DNA of 64,000 bases from Phascolarctobacterium sp. (GCA_003150755.1 QAMT01000004.1:62001-126000); one strand, 5' to 3'. Shown: positions 50,891 to 60,192, counted from the first letter of the stretch. Numbers and translations: made by a program. The notes: generated by a model from the sequence alone, not told the origin.

Positions 50891-52096
50891 ATGGGCTTAT
50901 TGAGTGGTTACCGTGTCGTTGATTTTACAAGTTTTGTGTCAGGGCCTACCTGCACAAGGTTATTGGCAGATTTGGGTGCTGAGGTTATCCGTATAGAAAG
51001 GCCTGATAAGAAAAAAGGCAGCGGCCCTTATAAAGGCGGCGAAAGAACAGTAGATTTGGGATTGATGCGCGGTAAAAAAAGTGTAACTTTAAACGCTAAA
51101 GATCCTGAAGACCATGAAATTTTAATGAAACTTATTGAAACAGCCGATGTAGTAGTAGAGAATTTCAGACCGGGAGTAACTGCGCGCATGGGTGTTTCTT
51201 ATCAGGATGTTATAAAAATTAATCCTAAAATTGTTTATACTTCTATTTCAGGTTTTGGGCAATACGGACCATATAAAAGCAAAGGCGCTTTTGATATAAT
51301 TGCTGAGGCCATGAGTGGTTTTATGAGCATTACCGGTGAACGCAACGGCAAACCGGTGCGTGCAGGCGCTTCTATTGCAGATATTTTTTCTGGGGTCGAA
51401 GCAGCTTATGGAACCGTAGCTATGCTTCTTAACAGAGAAAAAACCGGGGAAGGAAATTATCTTGACGTTGCCATGCTGGATACAATGTTTGCTGTATGTA
51501 ACAATCCTGTTACCCAATATTTATGCGGAGGGCCGGTTGCACAAAGGATTGGCAATGAACATCCGCAGGATGTACCTTGGGATGACTTCCCGACTAAAGA
51601 CGGACGTCTTGTTATTGCATGCGCAAGAACAAACTTATATGCAAAATTATGCGAAGTTCTTGACTGCCGCGAATATATTGATGACCCGCGTTTTTGCAAC
51701 GATGAAGTCCGCTTGATAAATAAAGAAGCATGCCACGAAATAGTACGTAATCATACCAGAAACTGGTTAACTGCGGATTTAATTGCTGCCTGCGATAAAG
51801 CCGGAGTTCCGTGCGCAACTATTAATTCTATCGATCAGGCTTGCGAAAATGAAAGCATCAAAGCCAGAGGCATGATAGCGACAGTAACACATAAAACGGC
51901 CGGTACATATCAGCTTCCCGGTTCTCCTTTAAAATTTATGCATAATCCAGTAGAGCTTACCAAAGGTTCACCTATTTTAGGTGAAAACAATAGAGAAATA
52001 TTCAGCGGGCTTGGCCTGACAAAAGAGAAAATAGATGCTTTGCTGGCTAAACAGGCTAAAGTCCGTACTTTTTTCAAAGAATTTGAAATGGATTGA
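50891..52096 (+). CDS. Family III (CaiB/BaiF) CoA-transferase
   Basis: A 401-residue CoA-transferase. It starts LSGYRVVDFTSFVSGPTCTRLLADLGAEVIRIE, typical of the family, and has VVENFRPGVTARMG, YTSISGFGQYGPY and RAGASIADIFSG, where the Asp is the expected catalytic residue forming the acyl intermediate. Relatives move CoA between carnitine, oxalate, malate or succinate donors. Between the carboxyltransferase and a C4-dicarboxylate transporter, a succinate or related dicarboxylate is the likely acceptor (inference). Confidence 0.87.
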   Translation: MGLLSGYRVVDFTSFVSGPTCTRLLADLGAEVIRIERPDKKKGSGPYKGGERTVDLGLMRGKKSVTLNAKDPEDHEILMKLIETADVVVENFRPGVTARMGVSYQDVIKINPKIVYTSISGFGQYGPYKSKGAFDIIAEAMSGFMSITGERNGKPVRAGASIADIFSGVEAAYGTVAMLLNREKTGEGNYLDVAMLDTMFAVCNNPVTQYLCGGPVAQRIGNEHPQDVPWDDFPTKDGRLVIACARTNLYAKLCEVLDCREYIDDPRFCNDEVRLINKEACHEIVRNHTRNWLTADLIAACDKAGVPCATINSIDQACENESIKARGMIATVTHKTAGTYQLPGSPLKFMHNPVELTKGSPILGENNREIFSGLGLTKEKIDALLAKQAKVRTFFKEFEMD

Positions 52097-52138
52097 TTTT
52101 ATAGGATACTATCTTTAACTTAAAAGAGGTTGTTAATT

Positions 52139-53419
52139 ATGATTATGTGGTTCGCAGTCTTAGTAATCATTTTAACTATTTATGCTTTAGCCAAACGATA
52201 TGAAGCAAGAATGGTGCTTTTGGTTTCCGGAATGGCAATGTGCTTGATGGCAATGAACCCTATGGCAGGGTTTAATGCGTTATCTAAATCCATTGCCGGT
52301 GCCAAAGTTATTGAAACTATTGCCGGTTCAATGGCTTTTGCTTATGTAATGACCTACACCAAATGCGACCAGCACTTGGTACATATGCTTTCCGATGTTC
52401 TGAAAAAAGTCAAACCTATTTTTCTCGTGCCTGGCGGAATTTTGGTAACTGCGTTTGTACATATTTCCGTACCGAGTGCGGCAGGATGCGTAGCCTCAGT
52501 AGGGCCTGTTTTAGCTCCTATTTTAATGGGCGCGGGTGTTGCTCCTGTAATGGTTGGTTCTATTTTGTTCTGCGGAACCTTCGGCGCAACAATGCTGAAT
52601 CCTGGCTTTCATCAGATTGCGGTAGTTGCCGATGCGACAGGCGAGCAGCCTGCTGCTATTGTAGGTAACCACTTTTTTATAGTTTTGGCAGTAGCATTTG
52701 TAGTTATTGTTGTAGAAACAGCCGTAGCGTATTATTTAAAAGAATATAAAGGCTATGTCCGCCCGATGACAGAAGAAGAAAAAGCAGCAGACAAAGCATT
52801 TAAACTAAATTACGTTTATGCCCTTACACCTTTACTGCCGTTAACTTTGATAATTTTAGGCAATATGGATATCATCCCCCAGTTAAAAGTGTTGAGTATA
52901 CTTCATTGCATGTTAATTGGTGTATTTGCATTGTGCATAGTTACAAAAACAAACCCTGCCAAAATTTCAATAGCTTATTGGGAAGGCTTTGGCAAAGGCA
53001 TTACTAATATTTATGCGATAATTATCTGTTCGGCTGTATTTGTTGCGGGCATACAGGTTACAGGGCTTTTGCAGCAAATGCTTGATTTAATGTCCTCTAA
53101 TCCGTCAATAGCAAAAATTACCGGTTCTATTGGCCCCTTCCTATTAGCAGTTATTTGCGGCAGCGGCGATGCGGCTTCTGTTGCTTTTAACCAGTCGGTT
53201 ACGCCTTATGCCGCCTCTTTTGGCATAAAACCTGTTGATTTGGGCGGTATGGCTGCTTTTACCGGCTGCCTTGGCAGAACAATGTCGCCGATAGCTGGTG
53301 TTGTATTTGTATGTATGGGCCTTACCGGTACTAAAGACCCGATTGCATTTACCAAAAGAAACGCTCCTGCTATGATTGCGGGTTTAATAGCTACTACTGT
53401 TTTATTTATGGCAAGATAA
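52139..53419 (+). CDS. DcuC-family anaerobic C4-dicarboxylate transporter
   Basis: A 426-residue inner-membrane protein with about twelve hydrophobic segments. It resembles DcuC: VAMNPMAGFNA-like start, HISVPSAAGCVASVGPVLAPIL, CGTFGATMLNPGFHQ and CGSGDAASVAFNQSVTPYA. DcuC carriers exchange or export fumarate, succinate and related acids under anaerobiosis. ATG 52139 follows AGAGG; the frame is open three codons further up. It follows the CoA-transferase and precedes the LysR regulator. Confidence 0.87.
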   Translation: MIMWFAVLVIILTIYALAKRYEARMVLLVSGMAMCLMAMNPMAGFNALSKSIAGAKVIETIAGSMAFAYVMTYTKCDQHLVHMLSDVLKKVKPIFLVPGGILVTAFVHISVPSAAGCVASVGPVLAPILMGAGVAPVMVGSILFCGTFGATMLNPGFHQIAVVADATGEQPAAIVGNHFFIVLAVAFVVIVVETAVAYYLKEYKGYVRPMTEEEKAADKAFKLNYVYALTPLLPLTLIILGNMDIIPQLKVLSILHCMLIGVFALCIVTKTNPAKISIAYWEGFGKGITNIYAIIICSAVFVAGIQVTGLLQQMLDLMSSNPSIAKITGSIGPFLLAVICGSGDAASVAFNQSVTPYAASFGIKPVDLGGMAAFTGCLGRTMSPIAGVVFVCMGLTGTKDPIAFTKRNAPAMIAGLIATTVLFMAR

Positions 53420-53423
53420 AAAG

Positions 53424-53488
53424 ATACTATTGTTATTCACGCTATATATTTAAAAATTTTTAAATATATAGCGTGAAATTGATAGTAT
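53424..53488. repeat. Perfect 42-bp palindrome with outer arms
   Basis: Positions 53436-53477 form an uninterrupted palindrome: 21-base arms, starting TTCACGCTATATATT, with no spacer at the centre (AAAAATTTTT). Flanking ATACTAT (53424-53430) and ATAGTAT (53482-53488) pair again outside a small asymmetric gap. It lies between the transporter and LysR genes. Lack of a loop and T-run argues against a simple terminator; an operator or cruciform-forming site is possible. TATAAT at 53486 may be the lysR -10 box. Confidence 0.75.
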
Positions 53489-53533
53489 AATAATTTTAAG
53501 GTAAAATAATTATCCGGAAGGGAGGTAAGCAGA

Positions 53534-54427
53534 ATGGATTATACAGATTGGGTAATATTAAAAACTTTAGCTAAAGAAAAGAAAATTACATCAACAGCCG
53601 AAAAACTTTTTATAACTCAGCCGGCTTTGACTTACCGTATAAAAATGCTGGAACAGGAATTTCATACTCCGCTTATAGTACGTACCTCCAGAGGAATTGA
53701 ATTTACAAGTGAAGGCAGCATTGTTTGTGCTTATGCTGATGAAATGCTAAAAAAATATAACGATGTTATGAATGTCGTTTCATCAATGGACGAAGAAATA
53801 AGAGGCGTCGTAAGTGTAGCTGTTTCACCAGCCTTTATAAGAGAAATGATACCGGATATTCTTTGCGAATTCAGAAAAAAATATCCTTTGATTTCGATTT
53901 ATTTAAAAACAGATTTAAGCAGCATTTGCATTGATAAATTGATGAAAGATGAAGTGCAGGTTGCAATAATAAGAGGCAATTATAATTTAAGGTGTAATTC
54001 TCATTTATTGAATGTAAGGCCTATTACTCTTGTTGCAAAAGAAAAAATCAATTTAAAGGATTTGCCTAAGCTTCCTTATATAATGTACGAAACAGATGAA
54101 TCTTTAGAACGCGACGTATTTACCTGGTGGTATGATAATTATGATACGCCTCCTAATATAATAATGCATATTAACGATTCGAGCGCTTGCCGCGAAATGG
54201 TAAAAAGAAATTTAGGATTTTCTATTTTACCGGCAACCAACAATAAAGAAAATTATGATTTTTACGAAATCGGATTATTGAAAAAAGATGGCAGCTATCT
54301 TGAACGAGCGTCTTGGATTATTTATAAAGACTATACTAAAAAGATTAATGCAACAAAGGTTTTTATTGATTTTGTAAGAAAATATATGGCAGATAATAAT
54401 AATCTGCTTAATAAAATTATAGGATAA
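53534..54427 (+). CDS. LysR-family transcription regulator
   Basis: A 297-residue regulator. The N-terminal helix-turn-helix (about residues 1-60; ILKTLAKEKKITSTAEKLFITQPALTYRI) is standard, with a C-terminal two-lobe effector domain (about 90-290; VSVAVSPAFIREMIPDIL). Its ligand is unknown; the neighbours suggest a dicarboxylate or CoA-ester precursor. Unusually for LysR it is on the same strand as, and downstream of, its probable targets. ATG 53534 has AGGGAGG. Confidence 0.87.
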   Translation: MDYTDWVILKTLAKEKKITSTAEKLFITQPALTYRIKMLEQEFHTPLIVRTSRGIEFTSEGSIVCAYADEMLKKYNDVMNVVSSMDEEIRGVVSVAVSPAFIREMIPDILCEFRKKYPLISIYLKTDLSSICIDKLMKDEVQVAIIRGNYNLRCNSHLLNVRPITLVAKEKINLKDLPKLPYIMYETDESLERDVFTWWYDNYDTPPNIIMHINDSSACREMVKRNLGFSILPATNNKENYDFYEIGLLKKDGSYLERASWIIYKDYTKKINATKVFIDFVRKYMADNNNLLNKIIG

Positions 54428-54460
54428 GTAGAACATGCGTTTTAAGTAAGATAAATTATA

Positions 54461-54496
54461 AAAAACGTCATCACTTTGAGTGATGGCGTTTTTTTA
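54461..54496 (+). terminator. Terminator after the LysR gene
   Basis: AAAAACGTCATCACT pairs with AGTGATGGCGTTTTT (one T-G), 3-nt loop, with a trailing T-run. Confidence 0.9.
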
Positions 54497-54501
54497 TGCC
54501 C

Positions 54502-54725
54502 TTGTTCAGGAAGCGTAAAGTAGTAAAGAAACTGTTACGCATCATGTAACAAGCGGGTTACCGCTGCCAGCGCCGCCGCGCAAACTGGCCGGTAGGGAAA
54601 AGTTTCCACAAGACCAGTAAAAGTTTGTCACACGCCAACTGAAATGTCTTGCGGGGGGGTAAAGGTGTGGTAAAATTATATTATTAAATTAAGCTTTAGT
54701 TAAAAATCACAAGAAAGAACGTGCT
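54502..54725 (+). promoter_or_regulatory. Multi-hairpin tract upstream of the capsule locus
   Basis: No gene lies here. Three stem-loops follow one another: GTTAC/GTAAC (54534-54550), AGCGG/CCGCT (54552-54565) and ACTGG/CCAGT with inner GGAA/TTCC (54584-54618); a CACAC/GTGTG pairing may close a fourth. The tract is GC-rich in an AT-rich surrounding. A weak promoter (TTGTTC, 16 bp, TAAAGA at 54502-54529) would make it a transcribed leader; a second -10-like TAAAAT/TATATT lies near 54672-54682. It matches no riboswitch class I recognise. Confidence 0.5.
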
Positions 54726-56042
54726 GTGTTGAACCACATATTCCGCAAACTGCTCCTCATTTTGGGCGACCTTATCTGCATCCAGATTGCTACGTTCATA
54801 GCAATTTATATGCAAAGCAGCTCCATAAGATTACTCCAGATAGATTTCCACCTGCGCCTTACGGTGCTGCTGTCAGTATTTTTAATTTTCTTCTTTAACA
54901 TTTACGGTCTTTTCAGCCTTGTACGCAAAAGATTGTCCGAGATATTTTTGAACCTCATTGTAGCCGTAGCCAATATTTTTATCGCCGCTATGGCAGTAAC
55001 CTTTTTTATGCGCGAATTTGAATATTCACGCTATGTAATAATCTATTCCGCAGTCTTTGGCTTTATTTTGCTTGCTTTGTGGCAGTACGTAATGCACCAG
55101 GTAGAAGTAAAGCACCTGCCAGTGCCTTGTATTTTTATAGCAGCCGATAAAAAAGAACAGCAAAAACTTACAGAAAAAATCCGTAAAACCTACGGGCTGG
55201 AAAAAAGCGGCATAAAACTGGGCGCACCCAGTAACCATGCAGAAAACATAAAAGCGATAGAACAGGCAGACATTATCCTTATCGGCGAAAGCATACCGGT
55301 AGAACATAAAGAACAGCTTTTAAGATTGGCTAACGAAAAAATGAAAATGGTAGTGTTAGTGCCTACGCTGTATGAGATAAGCTGCAACAAGATGTACTTA
55401 TGGCAGATTGACGACTTGCCGACACAAAGGGTATCGCGCATGCGCCTTACTTTAGAGCAACGCATATTAAAAAGAACGCTGGATATTATTGTAGCGCTTG
55501 CAGCACTTATAATACTTTTGCCGGTAATGCTTATAACGGCAATAATAGTAAAACTCGATAGTCCTGGTCCTGTAATCTACAGCCAGGTAAGGGTAGGGCG
55601 TTTCGGCAAAGAATTTAAAGTACATAAATTCCGCAGCATGAGGCAGGATGCCGAAGCAAAAACAGGCCCTGTGCTTGCCGGGGAAAATGACCCGCGCATT
55701 ACAAAATTCGGACGCTTTATGCGTGCAACACGCCTGGACGAGCTTCCGCAGCTGATAAATGTACTGAAAGGTGAAATGAGCATAGTAGGGCCAAGGCCTG
55801 AAAGACCGTTCTTTGTAGAACAATTCATCAAAGAAAAGCCGGAATACGCCTACCGCCATAACGTAAAACCGGGCATAACAGGCCTTGCGCAAATAGCAGG
55901 CAAATACAACACCACTGCTTACGATAAACTCGTCTATGACCTTATCTATATTCAAAACGTAAGCGTCATCAACGACCTAACCATAATGCTGCAAACATTA
56001 AAAGTGCTCATCACTAAAGAAAGCACCGAAGGGGTAAAGTAA
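54726..56042 (+). CDS. Polyprenyl-phosphate sugar-1-phosphate transferase (WcaJ/CpsE type)
   Basis: Initiates capsule or exopolysaccharide repeat units by moving a sugar-1-phosphate onto undecaprenyl phosphate. The 438-residue product has about four N-terminal transmembrane helices, a CoA-binding-like middle domain (VPCIFIAADKKEQQKL), one more hydrophobic segment, and the catalytic domain: SPGPVIYSQVRVGRFGKEFKVHKFRSM, LDELPQLINVLKGEMSIVGPRPERP and KPGITGLAQIAGKYNT. The start is probably GTG 54726; the ribosome site is weak. First gene of the capsule locus. Confidence 0.92.
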   Translation: MLNHIFRKLLLILGDLICIQIATFIAIYMQSSSIRLLQIDFHLRLTVLLSVFLIFFFNIYGLFSLVRKRLSEIFLNLIVAVANIFIAAMAVTFFMREFEYSRYVIIYSAVFGFILLALWQYVMHQVEVKHLPVPCIFIAADKKEQQKLTEKIRKTYGLEKSGIKLGAPSNHAENIKAIEQADIILIGESIPVEHKEQLLRLANEKMKMVVLVPTLYEISCNKMYLWQIDDLPTQRVSRMRLTLEQRILKRTLDIIVALAALIILLPVMLITAIIVKLDSPGPVIYSQVRVGRFGKEFKVHKFRSMRQDAEAKTGPVLAGENDPRITKFGRFMRATRLDELPQLINVLKGEMSIVGPRPERPFFVEQFIKEKPEYAYRHNVKPGITGLAQIAGKYNTTAYDKLVYDLIYIQNVSVINDLTIMLQTLKVLITKESTEGVK

Positions 56043-56045
56043 AAA

Positions 56046-56882
56046 TTGACTGTAAGCAAAAATAATATACAGCAATTAAATACAGCGCAGAATAAAAGTA
56101 AAGGTAACAAAAGTGAAACTAACAATTATCAAAATAACTTAGTATCCATAATAACCCCGGCATATAACGCAGAAAAATACATTGCAGAAACAATCGAAAG
56201 CGTGCTTGCCCAAACCTATCCCAACTGGGAAATGCTGATAGCAAACGATTGCAGCACAGATAATACTGCCAAAATAGTGCAAAGCTATGCAGTTAAAGAT
56301 AAACGCATAAAGCTGATAAACCTAACTGAAAACAGCGGTGCAGCAATAGCACGCAATACAGCAATCCAAAACGCCAAAGGCAGATATATAGCATTTTTAG
56401 ACAGCGACGACCTTTGGAAAAAAGAAAAACTGCAAAAGCAGTTAAAGTTTATGCAGCAAAACGGATATGCGTTTACGTTTACAGCTTATCAGTATTTAAA
56501 GCAAAAAGCAGATGAACCTTTGCGGGTAATAAAAGTACCTGAATCGTTAAGCTATGAACAAAGCCTGAAAAATACAATTATAGGCTGCTTAACAGTAATA
56601 GTGGATAGAAAGCAAACCGGTAATTTTCAAATGCCATTAGTCCGTGCAGGGCAAGACCATTTAACCTGGTGGCTCTTGATGAAGAGGGGCTTTGAAGCTT
56701 ATGGATTACAGGAAAACCTTGCCGAGTACCGCAGGGTAGAAGGCTCAATAAGCCATAATAGATTTAAAGCAATAAAACGGCATTGGAAGCTATACCGTGA
56801 ATATGAAGAATTAGGGTTAATTAAAAGTGTTTATTGCTTTATCTGTTACGCAATACATGCAGTAAAAAAACACTATTTATAA
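56046..56882 (+). CDS. Family 2 glycosyltransferase
   Basis: A 278-residue GT-A fold enzyme, cytosolic side of the membrane. Motifs: VSIITPAYNAEKYIAETIESVLAQTYPNWE at about residue 30, the DCSTDNT nucleotide-sugar site, and the metal-binding AFLDSDDLW. The ~30-residue polar N-terminal extension before the domain is unusual. No ATG is available; TTG 56046, four bases after the previous stop, with AAGGGGT upstream, is the likely start. Sugar specificity cannot be read. Confidence 0.87.
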   Translation: MTVSKNNIQQLNTAQNKSKGNKSETNNYQNNLVSIITPAYNAEKYIAETIESVLAQTYPNWEMLIANDCSTDNTAKIVQSYAVKDKRIKLINLTENSGAAIARNTAIQNAKGRYIAFLDSDDLWKKEKLQKQLKFMQQNGYAFTFTAYQYLKQKADEPLRVIKVPESLSYEQSLKNTIIGCLTVIVDRKQTGNFQMPLVRAGQDHLTWWLLMKRGFEAYGLQENLAEYRRVEGSISHNRFKAIKRHWKLYREYEELGLIKSVYCFICYAIHAVKKHYL

Positions 56883-56910
56883 AATCAAAATTATGCGAGA
56901 GTGAATATTT

Positions 56911-57883
56911 ATGAGAAAAAATATTTTAATTACAGGTTGTGCAGGGTTTATTGGGTATCATCTTGCAAAAAAGCTTTTGTCTGAAGATTGCAACGTAATT
57001 GGCATAGATAATTTAAATAACTATTATGACATTAATTTAAAGAAAGATAGATTGAAAGAATTAAACGGATTTCATAATTTTGAATTTGTAGAAGGAGATA
57101 TAGCGTATGAAAATGTTATCAATGACATTTTCAAAAAATTTAAATTTGATATTGTTGTAAATCTGGCGGCTCAGGCAGGCGTGCGTTATAGTATAGAAAA
57201 TCCGCGTTCTTATATAAATTCTAATATCGTTGGATTTTTTAATATTTTAGAAGCATGCCGCTATAATCCGGTCAAACATTTGGTTTTTGCTTCCAGTTCA
57301 TCTGTTTATGGAAATCAGGAAAAAACGCCATTTGCAGTAACAGATAATGTTGACCGTCCTATCAGTTTATATGCTGCAACAAAAAAATCTGACGAATTGA
57401 TGGCGTTTACTTATGCCCATCTATATAAAATACCAGTGACTGGACTTAGATTTTTTTACAGTATATGGTCCGTGGGGAAGGCCGGATATGGCATATTTCA
57501 GCTTTACAAACAAAATATATGCTGATGAACCTATAAAAATTTTTAATAATGGTGATATGCTGAGAGATTTTACATATATTGATGACATAGTACATGGAAT
57601 TGAACTTGTTATAAATAAAGCTCCGAAAGGAGAAGACCCCTATAAAATTTATAACATCGGTAACAATAAGCCTATAAAATTATTGTATTTTATAGAAACA
57701 TTAGAAAAATGTATTGGCAAAACAGCTAAAAAAGAATATTTGCCAATGCAGCCCGGCGATGTATATCAGACTTTTGCTGATATTAGCGATATTGAAAATG
57801 ACTTTAGTTTTAAGCCGGAAACAAGCATCGAAGAAGGTTTAAAAAACTTTGCCGATTGGTATAAACATTATTATCAAAAATAA
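56911..57883 (+). pseudogene. UDP-sugar 4-epimerase (UDP-glucuronate epimerase-like), frameshifted
   Basis: An extended SDR epimerase split over two frames. The first part (56911-57525) has TGCAGFIGYHLAKKLL (NAD site), AAQAGVRYSIENP, ASSSSVYG and YAATKKSDEL (Tyr-x3-Lys). After TGLRFF the frame is lost in a run of seven T at 57451-57457; with six T it would continue as TVYGPWGRPDMAYFSF into the second part (to 57883). The repaired protein would be 323 residues, a normal length. The family makes UDP-galacturonate from UDP-glucuronate, matching the ugd gene that follows. A decayed gene, phase variation or sequencing error are all possible. Confidence 0.85.
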
Positions 57884-57899
57884 GGAGCAGATAGACCTA

Positions 57900-59090
57900 A
57901 TGAACATAGCAATAGCCGGAACAGGATACGTAGGATTAAGCAATGCAATACTGTTAGCGCAGCATAACGAAGTTACAGCAGTTGATATTATCAAAGAAAA
58001 AGTAAGTCTTATAAATAATAAAAAATCACCTATTGTTGATAAAGAAATAGAAACATATTTAAAAGAAAAAGAACTGCATTTAACAGCTACAACCGATGCA
58101 GAAAAAGCTTATAGTGATGCTGATTATATAGTAATCTCTACACCAACAAACTATGACACGGATAAAAACTATTTTGATACATCTTCCAAAGAAGCAGTGC
58201 TGGATATTATAGCAAAAGTAAATAAAAAGGCAACGGTAATAATAAAATCAACCGTACCTGTTGGCTATACAGAAGCCATTAGCAAAAAATATACAGAACT
58301 TCCAAATATTTTATTTACGCCGGAATTTTTAAGGGAAGGTAAAGCGCTATATGATAACCTCTATCCTTCACGCATTATAGTAGGCCTGCCCAAAAACTGC
58401 ACGCAAGAACTAAGCGCAAAAGCAGAAACTTTTGTAGATATGCTAAAAGAAGGGGCAATAAAGAAAGATATAGCAACATTATTTGTGCATACCACAGAGG
58501 CAGAAGCAATAAAGCTATTTGCTAACACCTATCTTGCCATGCGAGTATCCTTCTTTAACGAACTTGATACCTATGCAGAAATAAAAGGGTTAAATACAGA
58601 ACAAATAATAAAAGGCGTGTGCCTTGACCCAAGAATAGGTGATTTTTATAACAACCCATCCTTTGGTTATGGCGGGTATTGCCTGCCTAAAGATACCAAA
58701 CAGCTTCTGGCAAACTATGCTAATGTACCTAACAATATAATAACAGCAATAGTAGAAGCTAACAGGACACGAAAAGACTTTATTGCAGAACGGATAATAG
58801 AAAAACAGCCAAAAGTTGTGGGAATTTACCGCCTTACGATGAAGCATGACAGTGACAACTTCAGGCATTCATCTATACAAGGGATAATGAAACGCCTTAA
58901 AGCCAAGGGGATAGAAGTAATAGTTTATGAGCCGGCAATGAAAGAAGAACAGTTTTTCGGCTCTAAAGTATTGAAAGATTTATATGAATTTAAAGCAAGC
59001 AGTGATGTAATAGTAGCTAACAGAATGGCTAAAGAACTGCTTGATGTAAAAGGCAAGGTATATACAAAAGATTTGTTTTTTAGGGATTGA
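57900..59090 (+). CDS. ugd: UDP-glucose 6-dehydrogenase
   Basis: Oxidises UDP-glucose to UDP-glucuronate with two NAD+. The 396-residue enzyme has the Rossmann GTGYVGLSNAILLAQ start, VISTPTNYD, KSTVPVGYT, LFTPEFLREGKALYDNLYPSRIIVG, and the catalytic Cys in FGYGGYCLPKDTKQL. GGAGCAG precedes ATG 57900. With the preceding epimerase it would supply UDP-glucuronate and UDP-galacturonate for an acidic polysaccharide. Confidence 0.94.
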   Translation: MNIAIAGTGYVGLSNAILLAQHNEVTAVDIIKEKVSLINNKKSPIVDKEIETYLKEKELHLTATTDAEKAYSDADYIVISTPTNYDTDKNYFDTSSKEAVLDIIAKVNKKATVIIKSTVPVGYTEAISKKYTELPNILFTPEFLREGKALYDNLYPSRIIVGLPKNCTQELSAKAETFVDMLKEGAIKKDIATLFVHTTEAEAIKLFANTYLAMRVSFFNELDTYAEIKGLNTEQIIKGVCLDPRIGDFYNNPSFGYGGYCLPKDTKQLLANYANVPNNIITAIVEANRTRKDFIAERIIEKQPKVVGIYRLTMKHDSDNFRHSSIQGIMKRLKAKGIEVIVYEPAMKEEQFFGSKVLKDLYEFKASSDVIVANRMAKELLDVKGKVYTKDLFFRD

Positions 59091-59100
59091 GAGCAACATA

Positions 59101-60171
59101 ATGAATAAAATTTTGGTCATTACTACAGATTATCCGAATAATGCAGGAAAAGTTAGCTTGCAATATGTACACACAAGAAATGTTGAATATTTAAAGTTTG
59201 GCATTACTGTTACCGTACTTAATTTTGCTGCTAAAGAAAACTATGAAATTGATGGAATAAGAGTAATTACCTTAAAAACATATCAGACAGAAAAAAATAA
59301 TTTTAATTTACTAATTAGTCATGCTCCAAATTTAAGACAGCATTTAGTATTTTTGCTTCAGTATGGAAAATATTTTCAAAAATATATTTTCTTTTTTCAT
59401 GGTCATGAAGTTTTAAGATGTAATAAAGTTTATCCTAAGCCTTATAGTTATATATCACATAATTTATTTTTAGAATATTTAAGAGATATATACGATATTA
59501 TTAAACTTAAAGTATGGCATTATTATTTTTTATTAAATCTAAAAAAATCAAATTTCATATTTGTTAGCAAATGGATGCTAAATGAATTTGAAAAATGGGT
59601 GAAAATTGATAGGAAAGAATTATCCGGAAGATATGAAATTACATATAATAGTGTAGGTCAAATTTTTGAAATAGAACAGTATAATACCGATGTTAAAAAG
59701 ATTTATGACTTTATAACTATTAGGTCAAATATGGATGGGTCTAAATATTGTATTGATGTAGTAAATAAAATTGCTGAAGATAATCCAAACTATAAATTTT
59801 TAATAGTTGGTAGAGGTAAATTTTTTAAATATAATCAAAAATCTAAAAATGTTTGTTGGATGAATAAAAATCTAAGGCATAATGAAATGATTGATTTGTT
59901 AAATAAGTCTAGATGTGCATTAATGCCAACACGTACTGATGCGCAAGGTGTTATGGCTTGTGAAATGGCAACTTTTGGAATACCATTAGTAACAACCGAT
60001 TTGCCAGTATGCCATGAAGTTTTTGATACTTTTGTTAATGTACAATATATAGCTAATAACAGAAAGATTAACTGTAAAGATTTGTTAAATAAAGTAAATT
60101 TTATTTTTAAGAAAAATTGTGAATATTTCATAGAGAATACCATAATAAAAGAAATAAAATTATTAAAATAA
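59101..60171 (+). CDS. Family 4 glycosyltransferase
   Basis: A 356-residue GT-B fold enzyme. The N-terminal half begins ITTDYPNNAGKVSLQYVHTRN, and the donor-binding C-terminal half has ITIRSNMDGSKYCIDVVNKIAE, LIVGRGKFF and the GT4 signature region ALMPTRTDAQGVMACEMATFGIPLVTTD, with the conserved Glu. AT-rich codon use, even at conserved positions, differs from the core genome. Its place suggests addition of a capsule sugar. Confidence 0.82.
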   Translation: MNKILVITTDYPNNAGKVSLQYVHTRNVEYLKFGITVTVLNFAAKENYEIDGIRVITLKTYQTEKNNFNLLISHAPNLRQHLVFLLQYGKYFQKYIFFFHGHEVLRCNKVYPKPYSYISHNLFLEYLRDIYDIIKLKVWHYYFLLNLKKSNFIFVSKWMLNEFEKWVKIDRKELSGRYEITYNSVGQIFEIEQYNTDVKKIYDFITIRSNMDGSKYCIDVVNKIAEDNPNYKFLIVGRGKFFKYNQKSKNVCWMNKNLRHNEMIDLLNKSRCALMPTRTDAQGVMACEMATFGIPLVTTDLPVCHEVFDTFVNVQYIANNRKINCKDLLNKVNFIFKKNCEYFIENTIIKEIKLLK

Positions 60172-60192
60172 TTCTAAATAAAAGGAAAAATT

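Noticed and set aside
54534..54620. Cyclic-di-GMP (GEMM) or cobalamin riboswitch
   Set aside because: Short matches such as AGCGGGTTACC occur, but the conserved blocks are in the wrong order and the aptamer architecture is absent.
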